DNA from: Telopea speciosissima
Lineage: Eukaryota; Streptophyta; Magnoliopsida; Proteales; Proteaceae
NCBI RefSeq assembly: GCF_018873765.1
Contig: NC_057923.1
Coordinates: forward strand, 20,741,913 to 20,805,912
Length of the DNA stretch: 64,000 bases
Direction of reading: 5' to 3'
The notes below the pieces were generated by a model. That model saw only the letters and a list, made by a program, of their open reading frames with translations, made no database searches and was not told the origin of the DNA. Shown piece by piece: positions 36,046 through 48,282 of this stretch; position 1 is the first letter of the stretch; every line of letters begins with the position of its first letter. The translations under genes were made by a program, and so were the position numbers.

Positions 36046-37499
36046 GTAAGGGAGCGTGCACTGTGTTTCTTCTAAAATTCCTTCTGATCTGGAGACCGTT
36101 ATAGACTGAGGAAACTAATAAAGATCATGTTCTAGGCGAAGATGGATTCTACCAGTGCCTTGGTAATCCAAAGACTTTTAAAAATGCAAAGATTGCAATG
36201 CCAAGAAGTAGAAGAAATTACTTACTTATTTTACAGAACGCATTTGTTGAAGTCATTACAACTTGACAAATCTAAAATTGATGAGGCTTACAACTTGGTA
36301 GTTACACTACCACTACTCTACGACCAAATTGCTTACAACAAATAAACGAATTTGTTGAAGTCTTCATAACTCTCCCAGCTATGAACTGTTGAAGCTTGCA
36401 ACTTGATGTAATGGATGTCTTTTGAAGCAAACCAAAAGACATATAAATGAGTGAAAATATGCATTACAAAACTCCTAAAAAAGAAAAATAAAAAGATAAA
36501 AGATAAAGACACTTGTTGTGTTGATTTGTTGAATGCCCTCCTTTGATTTGAATTTCTCTATTTATAGACATTCTTGGCAGTTTTAGTGGTTTTTGTAGTT
36601 ATCACAACTCCCATTATTTGAAATTAGCTTTAACCACCCTGGTGACCGTTTACCGGTCACTGACCGTTAATCGGTCACTACCAATCCATCAATCTTTGAC
36701 TGTTTTTTATCATTGATTGTATTCGGTCAATGACCATTTCTGGTACTGATTAACAAGTCAGTCTTGATTGAAATAGATTTTGGTCTATTTTTTATTGACC
36801 GAAATAGATCGAAAATACGGTATAAACTCATTCTGGCATCTTAGGGGTAGAATTTCCTCCTTTTATGGGGGGCAAGATGGTCATTTCACCTCCCACTGTA
36901 TCTGGGTGTGGCCCCTATGTCCTCCACTATGAAACTTTCTCTTTTTTTTATTACTTAAAAAATTCCCTAGTTTTATTATATTTTTTTGAATAGATAGTCT
37001 AAACTCGCGCACCCCTTGCTCTCTCACTCGTTCGTTGGTTGGTAAGAAATGGATAGAAAAGAAAAGAAAAAATTCAAATTTTTTTAATTTGAGGAGAGAG
37101 AGAGAGATAGACACAAAAATCAATCATTGTGTCATGATGACAAAAAACCATTATTACATGATGATTGATTTATGTGTTTATCTCTCTCCTCAAATCTAAA
37201 AAATTAATTGAATATTTTCTTTTCTTCTCTATCCATTTCTTGTAGTAAAAAAATATAATGTAAGATTGAGTTGAGATTTTGCTACAATTAAATCGTTTCA
37301 TTCAGTTATCTGTTATCATCACCCGGGCCATTGAACAAATGTCACATTCTCTATCTCTTCATGGGTGTATTGATTTTACATCATTTAGTTCTTTTCATTT
37401 TTTTATATGGTACAATATGCAGTTTCACATTGTACATGTACAATATTCAATTAATTTATAGCCTTTGAATTATTTCAAATTTTTAAAAAAAAATTTCAA
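36046..37499. other. Unassigned stretch with LTR-like traces
   Basis: The minus strand has a CTATAAATAGAG promoter-like motif at about 36557-36568. ACCGGTCACTGACCG-type short repeats lie at 36645-36690. At 36840-36930 are fragments resembling the GGGA MITE core (GATGGTCATTTCACC). No gene is supported. Confidence 0.25.
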
Positions 37500-37690
37500 A
37501 TGTCATCGAAAATTCGTATTCGATTTGTGTTCGTACCTTAGGAGAATCCATATACAAAAAACCAATTTCCAATAACTATTTAAATCCATTCAAAAGCTAA
37601 TCGGATGCGGATATGGATATTTCAATTTCATATAAGATATCATCCAATCTATTTAGATCTGATTATAAACATAGGATTAAATAATAATTT
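37500..37690. mobile_element. Decayed hAT MITE of the GTAAACGGAT family
   Basis: TCGTATTCGATTTGTGTTCG, CTAATCGGATGCGGATATGG and TATCATCCAATCTATTTAG are worn versions of the modules at 14511-14786. A separate left-end piece (TAGGGATGTAAATGGATAG) is at 37976-38050. Confidence 0.5.
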
Positions 37691-38050
37691 TATAAATAAT
37701 ACCACATAATATTAAAATACCCTTATCAATTCATGTTATATTAAAATTAATTAAACAAGAAATTAAAAGAAAAATAAAGTATTCACTGGGACATTTATGT
37801 AATTTCAGATATGATACTTCAACATCAACCATAGTAGTATAGTGGATTCAACACTTCACATTCTCTCTTCTCAAATGTTCATCGTCTCCAATTCTTTGGC
37901 GCTCAACATATATAAATACAGAGACCTCACCATCGCTCTCTCTAGATGTACGACTCAACTCTCCAATCTCCACTAGGGATGTAAATGGATAGTCGAAAAT
38001 CCTCTATTGATTCATGTTCGTACCGTTTAAGGAAGCCTGTATTCAAAAAA

Positions 38051-39052
38051 ATCGTTTTGTGTATTGTGTGATTATAACCCTATTCTCCATTGTAGTGAGG
38101 ACGAGCAATTGTAACCGTATTGTCCATTACAGTGAAGCAAACTGTGGACCGAGGCAATCTTGTTGAACCACGTAAATCCTTATGTAATCTGTTTAATTTT
38201 TGTTTGTGACCATTCTTTTCTACATCGTTTTAGGTAGATTCACATCTTTCTACAGCCAAAGCTGCCCGTTTTAATTCGAAATTGGCCTCAACTATTTGAT
38301 TTTGGGCATAAGAAAAATTCAAAGGATTCACAAAGTTTTCCTCCACCCATAGATGTCGGTTCACTCACCATCTTAAGATTCACAAACCCCTCCTAGGGTT
38401 TTAGTATATTCCAAAATACTGTCACGATACCCATTCCCGTCTTCTCACGCCCCTCGGATATCATTCACCATGGATAATAAATAGCTTTTTAAGAATGAGT
38501 TCTACCCAAGTCGATCCCAATAGCTTGCTCATCCAATAGTTGATGGATTCAGATTCTATGAGCGTGAGTCCTGAAACTAGTCTCTCTAGAGATGATCTAT
38601 CCTTATTTCTGATTTTAGAAATAATAATTTAGATGCACGGAGCATCATTCTTTGAACTTGTTCTGGACTCTACAGTAGCTTAAAAGCGAAAATCGTTGAC
38701 AGAACATTGTTTAAAGTAATAAAGACATGAGAGACCACAACTTTAATCATCTCCACTTTTATTTCCCTTTTGTTTTTTATTTTTTTTGCTGTACCTTGTT
38801 CTCTCTCTACTCCAAACAAAGGCGCTCTCTTCCCATCTCTTTTTGTTTTCCTTTTCTCTACTTTTTGTTTGTTTTTCTCTCTTATTACCCTTACAAAAGT
38901 GATGGTAGGGTTGCTAGCTTGTTTTCCCTTTCCGGGTTTGTGTCTATTTCTCTTTAAATCCCAATCTAAAGTTGAGAGATGGACAAGGTAGAAGGTGACA
39001 AGTATATCTTTGCAGAATCTGAAAAACTCTTGGAATGTTAGAAATCTTCATG
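38051..39052. other. Unassigned stretch with an LTR-like piece
   Basis: GTTGAACCACGTAAATCC at 38142-38159 resembles the conserved U5-side sequence of Copia LTRs. Otherwise T-rich, with no supported gene. Confidence 0.25.
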
Positions 39053-39057
39053 TGGTG

Positions 39058-39420
39058 TGTTAGGTACTTAACAGATACGTCAAAAGTTTCAGAACTGATA
39101 GAACACGTTAAAGGGCCCCATTAGGTACATAAAAGACCACTACACTTCCGTCTTTCACTCTGGCGATAGGTAACCCTTTTCAAGGGGCTCCACTCTACTC
39201 TAGGGTTTTTGTTTGACAGCAGATCTTTTTTAGCCATTTTCGTGACTCGAACCCGTGTCGTGGTGTCTGGCTCTGATATCAAATATTAGGTGCTTAACTG
39301 ATACGCCAAAAGCTCCAGAGCTAATAGAACGCGTTAAATCAAGCCCTTTAACCCATCACATACAAGCCTGGTTCGATCTAACGCTCATACACCAGAGTGG
39401 ACCCCATTAAATACATAACA
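39058..39420 (-). mobile_element. TRIM (miniature LTR retrotransposon), both LTRs present
   Basis: Read on the minus strand: 5' LTR 39420-39284 (137 bp), a primer-binding site complementary to initiator tRNA-Met right after it (TGATATCAGAGCC, one change from consensus, about 39281-39269), a 149-bp non-coding middle containing GGGTTCGAGTC, and a 3' LTR 39134-39058 (77 bp) lacking about 55 bp of the 5' LTR. Perfect 5-bp target duplications TGGTG lie at 39053-39057 and 39421-39425. It encodes nothing and would depend on another element's proteins. Several LTR differences indicate an old insertion. Confidence 0.9.
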
Positions 39421-40138
39421 TGGTGATTATCATTTCTTTCCCAAACTACACTTGATAGCTCATGCAGACCCCAACAAGAAAAAATAATGTTATATAAACT
39501 CAAACTCATGAACCAATGCACCATATATTTTTTAAAAACTAATAATTCAAATTAATCAAATCTAATGAAACATGAATTTTTGAAACTTGAGATGTCGTTT
39601 CCTCAAAATGGAATAAAACCATCAAAGGTTGTGTCCTTTTGGATCCTTTCATCCATGCTTGATCATTGGATTCCTCAAAGCATATATACTTTCAAGTTCC
39701 CTAGATATGCTTCTGTACGTCCTTCTTCTTGATGATCCCTAGGTCACTAATTATATAAAAACCCACAATAGGTTTGGTTTTGAATTGCTCAAAAACACTA
39801 ATAATCTATAGTGAAGCTGATGAGGGTTCTTATCAGAAGAAGACAAGAACTTAAAATATATGAGATTTCATGTCTATCTCCACTCTCCTCTTTTGCTTTT
39901 GTTGTGTTAATAGTGTGAACTCCACTCGCCATCCTTAATACTATGAGCTTTTGTGGGTTGAAAGCTTTTTGGATAAATCTTAAGACAATGGTTATATACA
40001 TTCAATAACCCCCCCCCCTCCCCTCCCCTTGGTTCTTACTAGTTTACCTTAAATTCTGGCTCAGATAAGTCTCATAAGCCCCAAACTCCTAGAGGAATGT
40101 TACCTTCTTGGTTGACAATTAGATGGACGGGGTCAATC

Positions 40139-40262
40139 ATATTGGGAAAACAACTTAGAAACATCGTGGCCTGAATTAGGGTTTCTCATTTGTCCTTGCC
40201 ATATTGGGAAAACAACTAAGAAACATGGTGGACTGAATTAGGGTTTCTCACTTGTCCTTGCC
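40139..40262. repeat. 62-bp tandem duplication
   Basis: Units 40139-40200 and 40201-40262 have equal length and only four or so differences. Each begins ATATTGGGAAAACAACT and ends TTGTCCTTGCC. Confidence 0.92.
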
Positions 40263-40407
40263 CAAGAATTAGCTCTTTCCAAGGAAAATATTTGTAATAC
40301 TAATTTTCTGCTCATTTCCCTTTACTTATCAACTGCAGCTATTTTTCAGATCAGAAATTCACTCTCTTGATCCCATTTTTTGGACAGCCAACAGGTCAGA
40401 CTTAAAA

Positions 40408-40505
40408 AAAGGTGTTGTGAGGTCTAGGGAGGTACGCAGTTTTACCCTTTTTATCGCAAAGAGGCTGTTTTCAGACTGGAACCCATGACCACTTGGTCAC
40501 AATGG
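40408..40505 (-). mobile_element. Au-like SINE fragment
   Basis: On the minus strand it carries GTGACC..GGTCATGGGTTCCAGTC (worn B box), AAACAGCCTCTTTGC, a GGGTAAAACTGCGTACC body and then a T-rich end, in Au-SINE order. The A-box side is missing or worn. Confidence 0.65.
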
Positions 40506-40519
40506 AGCAATATTACTGT

Positions 40520-41535
40520 GAGGCATGCTCATCTCTTGATAAGTTGGGCTCTAACCATTTATAGTTTCATCATTCTATTCCCCGTCAGTCTGTCACTGCA
40601 TGGAGGTGTATTCTTGATGGTCTTTCCACCAAAGGTCAGCTTAGGAAGAGATTGCTCCAAGTTTCCCGTTGACATTGCTTTTGCTTGGCCGGAGATGAAA
40701 GTAGTAGGGATTAGGGATTTAGTAATCGGTATTGGTATCGGTATCGGTCTTGGTTAATATCGATCCGGATCAGCCCGTATTGATCTGGATCGGACAAATT
40801 TACCCTTGCTTATTTTTTTTAATAAATTGGATTTTTTTTACATTTTTTTCCCTTGGTCCATACTGATTCATCGATACAGGATCGTCCAAGAATATCGGTA
40901 TCTGATACCAATACGAATCGGCCGATTTAGCTGGTCTGATACTGATTCTTCAAACCATGGTAGGGATCACCTATTCTTTGAGTTCCCTTCTACATTCTAG
41001 ATTTGGAAAGCAATTTGTAGGCTTTGCTCTATCCAAAGGAGACAATCTAGGAGTGTGACTCAGGAGACCAATTGGATTGCAAAGTCGACCTTCAAAGGTA
41101 ACTCAATTGGCAATATTAATAAGCTTGTTTTTTGTCCTATCATTTCTCACATTTGAATGGAGAAAAATTTTTGACTCTTCTGTAACAAAATTCGTACCAA
41201 GCCTTTGATGAGAAGAGACATTAGATTGAATGTAGAATATTTCTTTCGCGATTTGCCCCCCTAAGGGCTCCAAGTCTCCTAAGAATTTATAATTTCTTTC
41301 CTCTTCTTGGTTGTCCAGCCCGAGTGGACCAGTTTGAATTAGCCCGAGAGGTTTAGATTGTTTCCCCTCATCTATTGATCACCATTTAGGGTTTCTTCTC
41401 GGTTTGGGGATAGTAGTAGCTCTTCGCTCTCTTGGGAGTGTTCTTGAGATGACCTAGAAGTGTCCTTTCTTGTCTATATATATTATTTTTCTTCTTTCTA
41501 ATAAATTTAATCTTACCCATTTATTTATAAATAAA
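40520..41535 (+). pseudogene. LINE (L1-type) 3' end with zf-RVT region, split by a MITE
   Basis: Broken frames encode the C-terminal zinc-binding region of a plant non-LTR reverse transcriptase: SIPRQSVTAWRCILDGLSTK, then QLRKRLL and CFCLAGDES before the MITE, and DHLFFEFPSTF..IWKAIC after it, followed by NKLVFCPIISHI.MEKNF. The hAT MITE 40712-40959 sits between the Ser-Arg-Asp and His codons of the ES.DHLFF motif; leaving out the MITE and one 8-bp target copy keeps the frame. The 3' end (about 41440-41535) has TCTAATAAATTTAATC and an A-rich tail, typical of LINEs. Several stops show it is inactive. Confidence 0.75.
40712..40959. mobile_element. hAT MITE inserted in the LINE, 8-bp target duplication
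   Basis: Perfect 8-bp direct repeats GTAGGGAT lie at 40704-40711 and 40960-40967. The body is rich in ATCGGTATCGG and GATCCGGATC motifs; the right end in reverse complement is CATGGTTTGAAGAATC. It resembles the element at 59403. Confidence 0.82.
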
Positions 41536-42059
41536 TAAAAAAACCACTATTGTGCTATTGATGTTAATTAGCTCTATAAGCCAAGGGATTAAGTAATAGA
41601 TCTGCTTAAATGCTTCCACACAATACAAAAACCGTAGCTTAGGCTAAAGTATCAAAGAAATAAACCTTAATGTTGTGATGATTAAGAAAATGACTTTGGA
41701 TTTTGTGAGTGTAAAAGTGTTCTCAATGGGGTTTGCGTGCACGCTTGTTGAAACATCAGTTTTCATATATATATTTATGTCAATATCAGACATTATACTT
41801 TTACCACACTTGATCCTGTTATGGTCAAACTCTATATGAAGAATGTTTTCTTTCTCTCCTTTTGCTTCCTTAAGATCTCAGTCTCATAACTTTCAATTAT
41901 GAAAAGGACAACTTTTCTTTATAAGCATTTGAAAACAACTTTAAATATAAAACTAATTTCCTGCCCCAAGATAGAATTTGATAATTAGGATTATCAAATC
42001 ATGTTATAGTTGTTAAGAATTAACAATTTAGCCGAAAAATGATTACCAAAAAAAATTTA
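41536..42059. other. AT-rich spacer, nothing recognised
   Basis: No supported gene or element border. Confidence 0.3.
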
Positions 42060-42400
42060 TAGGAAATAACACACAGAACACAATCATTTACGTGGTTGAT
42101 TCTTATATGTATCGTTTTAACTCATTACAATATAGAGAAACCCTAATTCTCGAAAGTACAAAACTACCCCCAATAAAAACATTTCCAAAAACAAGGGTCG
42201 GAACCACTAGAGTTGGGAAAAAATGAACAATACTTCCAATTGGACTAGAGTGAGATCAGTCTTCACCAATAACAATAGTGACTTGAATCTCTATTGTAGA
42301 TACATTATGCACATGTTCATCACCACAACTCCCAAGAATTAATCGGATTAATGAGCCATAGCCCCCGTCGAGGGTTGCAATTGTGAATAATAAAGTTTTC
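42060..42400 (-). repeat. Copia-type LTR fragment, minus orientation
   Basis: AACACACAGAACACAATCA followed by TTACGTGGTTGATTC, then ATATAGAGAAACCCTAATTC, is the reverse of the R/U5 side of Copia LTRs. Borders are not defined. Confidence 0.35.
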
Positions 42401-42469
42401 AAATTTTTTCTAAGGTGTGTCACAAAAGAAGCAAAGGAATTGACAAAATTATATATTCTGAATGTGGAT

Positions 42470-42960
42470 ATTGTTATTGGTGAATCCTGATCGATCTCGA
42501 TTCAAAAAGTGTTGTGGGGAATCTTCGGAGGGTTGTTTCGCCTTCGAAACGTGTCAGAAAGGCTAAACATGCATACATCAGCTTCGAGACCTTCGAAATG
42601 ATACCTGCAGAGCTCAACATATGTTAGGTTCAGGTTCGAACCAGATCGGGTGGGTCTTTTGGGCTTCCAGGGGCATTTCAGTACTTTTTCTGGGTTAGGG
42701 TTCTCTTATAAAGTATTCTTATCTTTGTGTGTGAGAGAAAGATCTAAGGGTTTTGTAATTCGTCTTCAGAGTAGTAGTGAAACCAGTTTCTATCGCCGGA
42801 CATGGATGTAGTCTACCTTCTTGGGGATGAACCACGTAAAATACTTGGTGTTGTGTGTTTGTGTTTTTGCCTTCTCTTCTTTTTTTGTCTTCTTCTGCAA
42901 AATCTCCATTTCTGGCATTGTTTTTTTAATAAATACTTAAAGCAAGTAGTTTTCCTTTTG
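42470..42960 (+). repeat. Copia-type LTR fragment, plus orientation
   Basis: It includes CGCCTTCGAAACGTG, a leader with GGGTTAGGGTTCTCTTATAAA, then ATGGATGTAGTC and GATGAACCACGTAAAATAC followed by GTGTTGTGTGTTTG, the layout of a Copia LTR with its U5 side. A related short piece is at 46966-46996 (GGGCTTTTTCGCCTTCGAAA). Confidence 0.4.
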
Positions 42961-45599
42961 TTTTGATTTGCTCTCTACTACTGATGATAATGTTGAAGGT
43001 GGAGTTTAAATCAGTTCTCTATTCTTAATTTTGACTTAGTATGTCTGAACGGAAATTCTTTAAATTTTTTATTTTTAATATATTCTTTTACTGAGTAAAA
43101 AATAATAATTTCATCGAAGACAGAAGACCAATAAAGCAAGCAAATAACCAAATCTTTCCAGATTTTAGGCCTATTATTTATAAGTAGTCATTTTCAATGT
43201 AAAACAATATGGTAAACCAATACCCTTTTCTCTCAGACACAATTAAACAACCAATCCCAATGCCCCACATTTTTGCTTTTCCATTTTAATATCTCATGTT
43301 CCTTTGTCTTTTAGATATGAAAAGAACTTTCCACTCCCCTGTTTTTCCACCGCTAGGAATTAAAGAACAATTTTCAAAACCCTCAAAACCATTTTGAATT
43401 CTATCACAGTGGACTATCACCTTCCATTGGATTACAATATTAAATCTCACTGTTCTTAAAAGCAAAATTTCGATGGTAAGTTCTTGGCAATAGAACTCTT
43501 TTTTATTTTCTTTTTTAGATGAAGTTTCCCCAAACACTGACTAGAAGGAAAGCCTCACTTGTTCCCTTAGTGAAGCAACAGTCACAATCAATGGAGGGAA
43601 AGAGGGTCTTATAAATTGTTTGTTACCAATTCTAGTTGTCAAAGAAAATGTATATCTAAATTCTTGTGGTTGTTTTCACTTCATGTGTCTACTTAAGATA
43701 AGATAACGACTTCTTGTCTTTATATTGCAAACGTTGGAAAAACCTAGAAACCAGTCTACGGTTACGTGAGTACTGGTAAAAGGAAGATCGATGGATGATA
43801 TTTCAAGTGTAAATCTGTCATGTCTGAGGCTTAAGAGATAATGTTAGTCCCAGAGTTATGAGAAAACACTGACTTTCTAGGTCTAATAATCTTCTCTTAG
43901 CATTTGTTGAGTGATTTGAACCTGTAACCTTGGCTCTAACATCAATTATTTGTCTTTGTATCAAGTATTTATTATTATATTAAACCAATTGGTAATAGTG
44001 AGGGTGTAACTTTATTTCCTTATATAGAACTGGAGGTTAGTCCAAGAGTTGTGACTAGAAACTGACCTTCTAAGCTTAAGAGACAAGCAAGCCAAATTAT
44101 TTCTTAGTTTCATCTGTGAACATTTGAACCTGTATTGATATTATGAGTGCCCAGAAGGGGGGGGGGGTACTGTGGGGCCCACCCATCAGGGTTGGGAACC
44201 TTAGGCGGTTCCCCCCCCTACCCCCTATTTTATAGAACCAGCCGTGCGCCAGAGGGGAAGCGCATGACCATTTCACTTTCATTGACTCTCTCTCTCCCAC
44301 TTTTGGTTTGTTCTCTTTCCCTCTTCCGTATGCGGTTATCTCCAAGGGAAATCCATCTTAGTCCTTGGTCTTGAAGTGTGAAACTTCTCAAATGAAAGCA
44401 AGATTCCCACGGTGTCGTCAGTGAAGATTTTGATTGAAAACTGACACGTTGGGCTTGTAATCTCAAGTATTCAGGATCCACACGCTGCGTATTTATCATC
44501 CAACGAGGTAAACCCCTAACCCTAATTTATTTACGGAATCAAATAAGGTTAAAGTGAATCGAATGTGAGAAACATTACAACATTACCTTTAACATCAAAT
44601 CATTCAAAACAAGCATCGATCATCATTGACACATTGATCTATTCTTCATCTTTTGCTACATTTCCTTTCAACTTGGAATGATTATTCTTGCATGTTCGAT
44701 CAATTCAAATTGATACTAAACCATCTTATGATGTTCTATTGGCTCCTTCTAAGAGGTAATAAGAACTGTCTTAATTCATGGATCTGAAGCTAAAGATACT
44801 TTAAACTTTATCCAAAGTAACGAAATTGAATTAACCCACCATGGACATCTTCAAACAGCTAACTTTTACCTTTGTTATTCTTGAGAGACTTGAAAAAACA
44901 AAAAAAAAAAATTTGAATATAAAAGAGCCAAAAATTCAAAAATTATTTTTACTTTTAACTTAAAAAACTTTTAAAATAAAGAATAAAGCAAATCAAAAGA
45001 TGGTCAAATGGTCAATAAAATAACCTGTTCATCTAATGGAGCTTAAAGCTATTTTATTATGTAAGCTAGGAAGGTGATGAATGAACCCACTTAGCTTTGA
45101 GCAGGTGCCACTGTAGTCATTGTCAGGGATGACAGTATAGAAAAGGCAACAATATCTATTAACTATTTAACTTTTTCCACATTGAAATACAAATACAAAT
45201 TCTTCAAACCAAACAAAGAAGGAACTCTCTCTCTCTCTCTCTCTCTGTGATAATATAGCTTTTGGAATTGTGGGTCCCACGTGTTCGTTGACATGTGGAG
45301 CCCACAACCGCCACCATTCTCTCTCTCTTATTTTTGTTTTTCTCAAAACAATAATCGTCAGTCTTCCCAAAGGCCCCATTACCTGTAATTATTTCTCTCC
45401 ATTCTCACCTTCTTTATTCCTCTTCTTTTCTTTGTTTCTTTGTCCTTTTGTCTTTGGTTTACTTTTCTACCCTTAAATTATTAATTTAATATATTTTTAT
45501 AACATCAAGCCCACGTCACTCATAAGTCACCATCATAGATAGCAATCTCAGCACGGAACAAAATTTAGTATATAAAGTGATAAGGTCTCCAAAATTATA
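42961..45599. other. Unassigned stretch with small repeats
   Basis: GAGATAATGTTAGTCCCAGAG-like sequence near 43830-43880 has a diverged second copy near 44030-44090. At 44150-44225 GC-rich G and C tracts resemble a worn foldback element. A CT microsatellite is at 45228-45246. No gene is supported. Confidence 0.25.
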
Positions 45600-46165
45600 G
45601 GGTTGGCAGTTTATATTTAGATGTAAATCCATCGAATTCCAGTTGTTTTAATGTGAATTTTTGATTATCCATTTATATTTCTAGTGGAGATTAAAAGGTG
45701 GAGTCGTGAGTTTAGAAAGAGTGGCATCGTTGCAGTTGCAGTCACAGTCGCAATCGCACTTTGTGCATTAAACAAAAAACTAGTTGGAGAAAATAAAATT
45801 TTGGAGATGAAGAGTTGAATCCATTATTTCACTAGGGTAGATGTCGAAGTGTCATTTTTGAAATTACATAGATATCATCATTAAAATATTTTTTTCATTT
45901 ATTTTGTTATTTAATTATGTGTATTATACCATAATTTTGATAAGAGCATTTTAGTATTATAAAATTATTATATAATTATATTTATAATCAGATCAAATAA
46001 TATCCCGATTGAAATTGAAATATTTGTATCCGTATTTGACTAGCTTTCAATCGGATTTGGATACATTTCATCACAGATTGATTTTTTTGAATACGGATTC
46101 CACTAAACAAATAAAAACACGAATCGTATATGAACTTTTGACTATCCATTTAGATCCCTATCTAT
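45600..46165. mobile_element. Worn hAT MITE of the GTAAACGGAT family
   Basis: At 46020-46160 are GTATCCGTATTTGACTAGC-, GAATACGGATTCCACTAAAC- and GACTATCCATTTAGATCCCTA-like modules; the last resembles a right terminus. The left end may be near 45610. AT-rich sequence separates them. Confidence 0.4.
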
Positions 46166-48227
46166 TTCTCTAGGATCAATTTGGGTAATGGTCTGATATG
46201 TTCAATTGCAAGCAGTTCCAGTTTAACGACGAACAAGTTTCAGAGAGCCCTAATCCAATTGGAGATGGACATATATGACTTGTTTTGATTAAACCAAATT
46301 TGATTGACTGGTTTAATATGATCTTTAAAATTGCAAGTCGCAAGGTTCTCTCATAATAAATCCCTTTAGGCGAAAGCTTTTCTTCACCTTGGTGAGGAGA
46401 TTTTATTCATTGGGTGTCATTATTCCCTCCACCCCTTTATTATAGAAAGACTGAAATGGCTTTGGTACTATTCCGAGAGTTCTATCCAACCATAAGAAAC
46501 CGTGGATTAAGAAATTCTATCTTCGCCGTAGATGAAGAAAACTCGATCCATCCATTTAACCTTGTTTTATACCAATAGTTGATTAGTTCATTGTTCATGT
46601 TTGATTTTTATTATTTTTGCTATTGTTTCCTTCTTTGAATAATTAAAATGATAGAAAATCAATAAAACTAAACTAGTGTAGGCTTGTAGCAAATATCTCA
46701 ATTTATTGAATCAAAAACTCTAAAAAACATAGATTCTGAAAGGAAAAACAAAGTCTTTGTTTCTTTTTTCTTGATGCAGTAGAAGTAGGGTGGGCTAGAA
46801 ATCGTTCTAACACAAACGACCTTGAATCCACAAGGTAAGAGATAAGGACAAAAACGATAAATTTCAAGATGTTTTTTACAAACTCTAAAGAGACCTTATA
46901 TAATAGATCAAATACAATTCAAAATTAAAAAAAAATATGCAAAAATTCAAATTTTAAAACTTTGGAGGGCTTTTTCGCCTTCGAAACGCGCCTGGATGGT
47001 CAAAAAATGTATTTTGCTTACTACCTCCAACCACTCCGGGTGGATTTCTGCTGGTCCAACTAGCTCAAATACTCATCCGATATTTTCTCTGCATCATTTC
47101 CGATTCCAATGTCTAGGGTTGCAGTCCATTCTAGCTGATTCCAACCAAATCTGGGCTTATCATGATCTGATTAATCTTAATTTCTTCTTTTCGATTCCAG
47201 TTTCTTTTGATTCCAACCAAATCTAGATCGACTCCGATCAATTTTGATCTGAACCGATACGGCCAAGATCCCATATCTGATTTTGGGTTCTTAAACCTTT
47301 CTCTAAGAACTTGATTCTTTCTTTGAAACTTGGAAGGATAGAGAGTGTCTCCTTGAAGTCTTATACTAAAAAACATGTTTTTAGACAAAATAATCAGCTT
47401 TTAACTCTTACTGGTAACTTCTGTTTAGAATGATATCTTTAGGCACTTTATATACTAATATTGGGCTAAATATTGGAGGTGCTTCCTTTTATTTGGTCCA
47501 TTCATTTAGATTTTGTGCAACAAAGAATCAAGGAATGGTAGAGTAGATACACTTTGGGACCACCCTCACCCTCATCCTCATACTCATAGTATCTAACAGT
47601 GGCATTTTTTAAATCTGACATTCACTTCCAAACCGGAGATCCATCTTTAGAATTGCTTTTTGGCCACTTAAGGCCAGATTTTATATAATTTTTATTTTAA
47701 TTTCAAATTGATTTCATAAAATAGTCAATAAATAGACTTTTGATTAAGAAATAGAAATTGTTTTGATGGTTTCAATTTATTTCAAGAATAAGAAATCCAT
47801 TTGGTAGTTCAATTTTTAAGAATAAATTTTCTATATTTCTTTGGAAGAGCGTGGTGGCAGAAAGGGTCGTGGTGAAACCATGAGGGAAAAAAACAAAAAA
47901 GTGTGGTATCTTAGTTTTAACAAAAAGTTACTTACCCGTCAAATTAACCATGTGCTCATTAAAGAGCAAGAGTGAAATCAGTTTTAATTCAAAATTGAAA
48001 CAACTTCATAGCTATTTCAGAATTTTTATTCCATTTGATTTCTATTTCACTGAATTAAGGTGCAAAACTCAAACCAAACAATTTCTGAAATAAAAATCAT
48101 CCGATGAATTTGAAATAGAAATCATACCAACTCCGTCCTTAGTTTAACTCCCTGATATAACCATAAAGACAAGAATTACATTCTGGAATGGGCTTTTTTC
48201 CCAATCCACGTTCTCATTCCCACTCTG
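46166..48227. other. AT-rich stretch with worn MITE-like sequence
   Basis: A degenerate ATTCCAACCAAATCTGG / CCAACCAAATCTAGATCG repeat lies at 47135-47230. Facing sequences around 47740-47830 and 48000-48130 look like an old foldback element. No gene is supported. Confidence 0.25.
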
Positions 48228-48248
48228 ATGGTCTTTTGTTCCCGCTCG

Positions 48249-48282
<34 letters not shown>

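Noticed and set aside
39240-39283. Possible tRNA or SINE at GACTCGAACCC
   Set aside because: Primer-binding site, paired LTRs and a 5-bp duplication show this is the middle of a TRIM.
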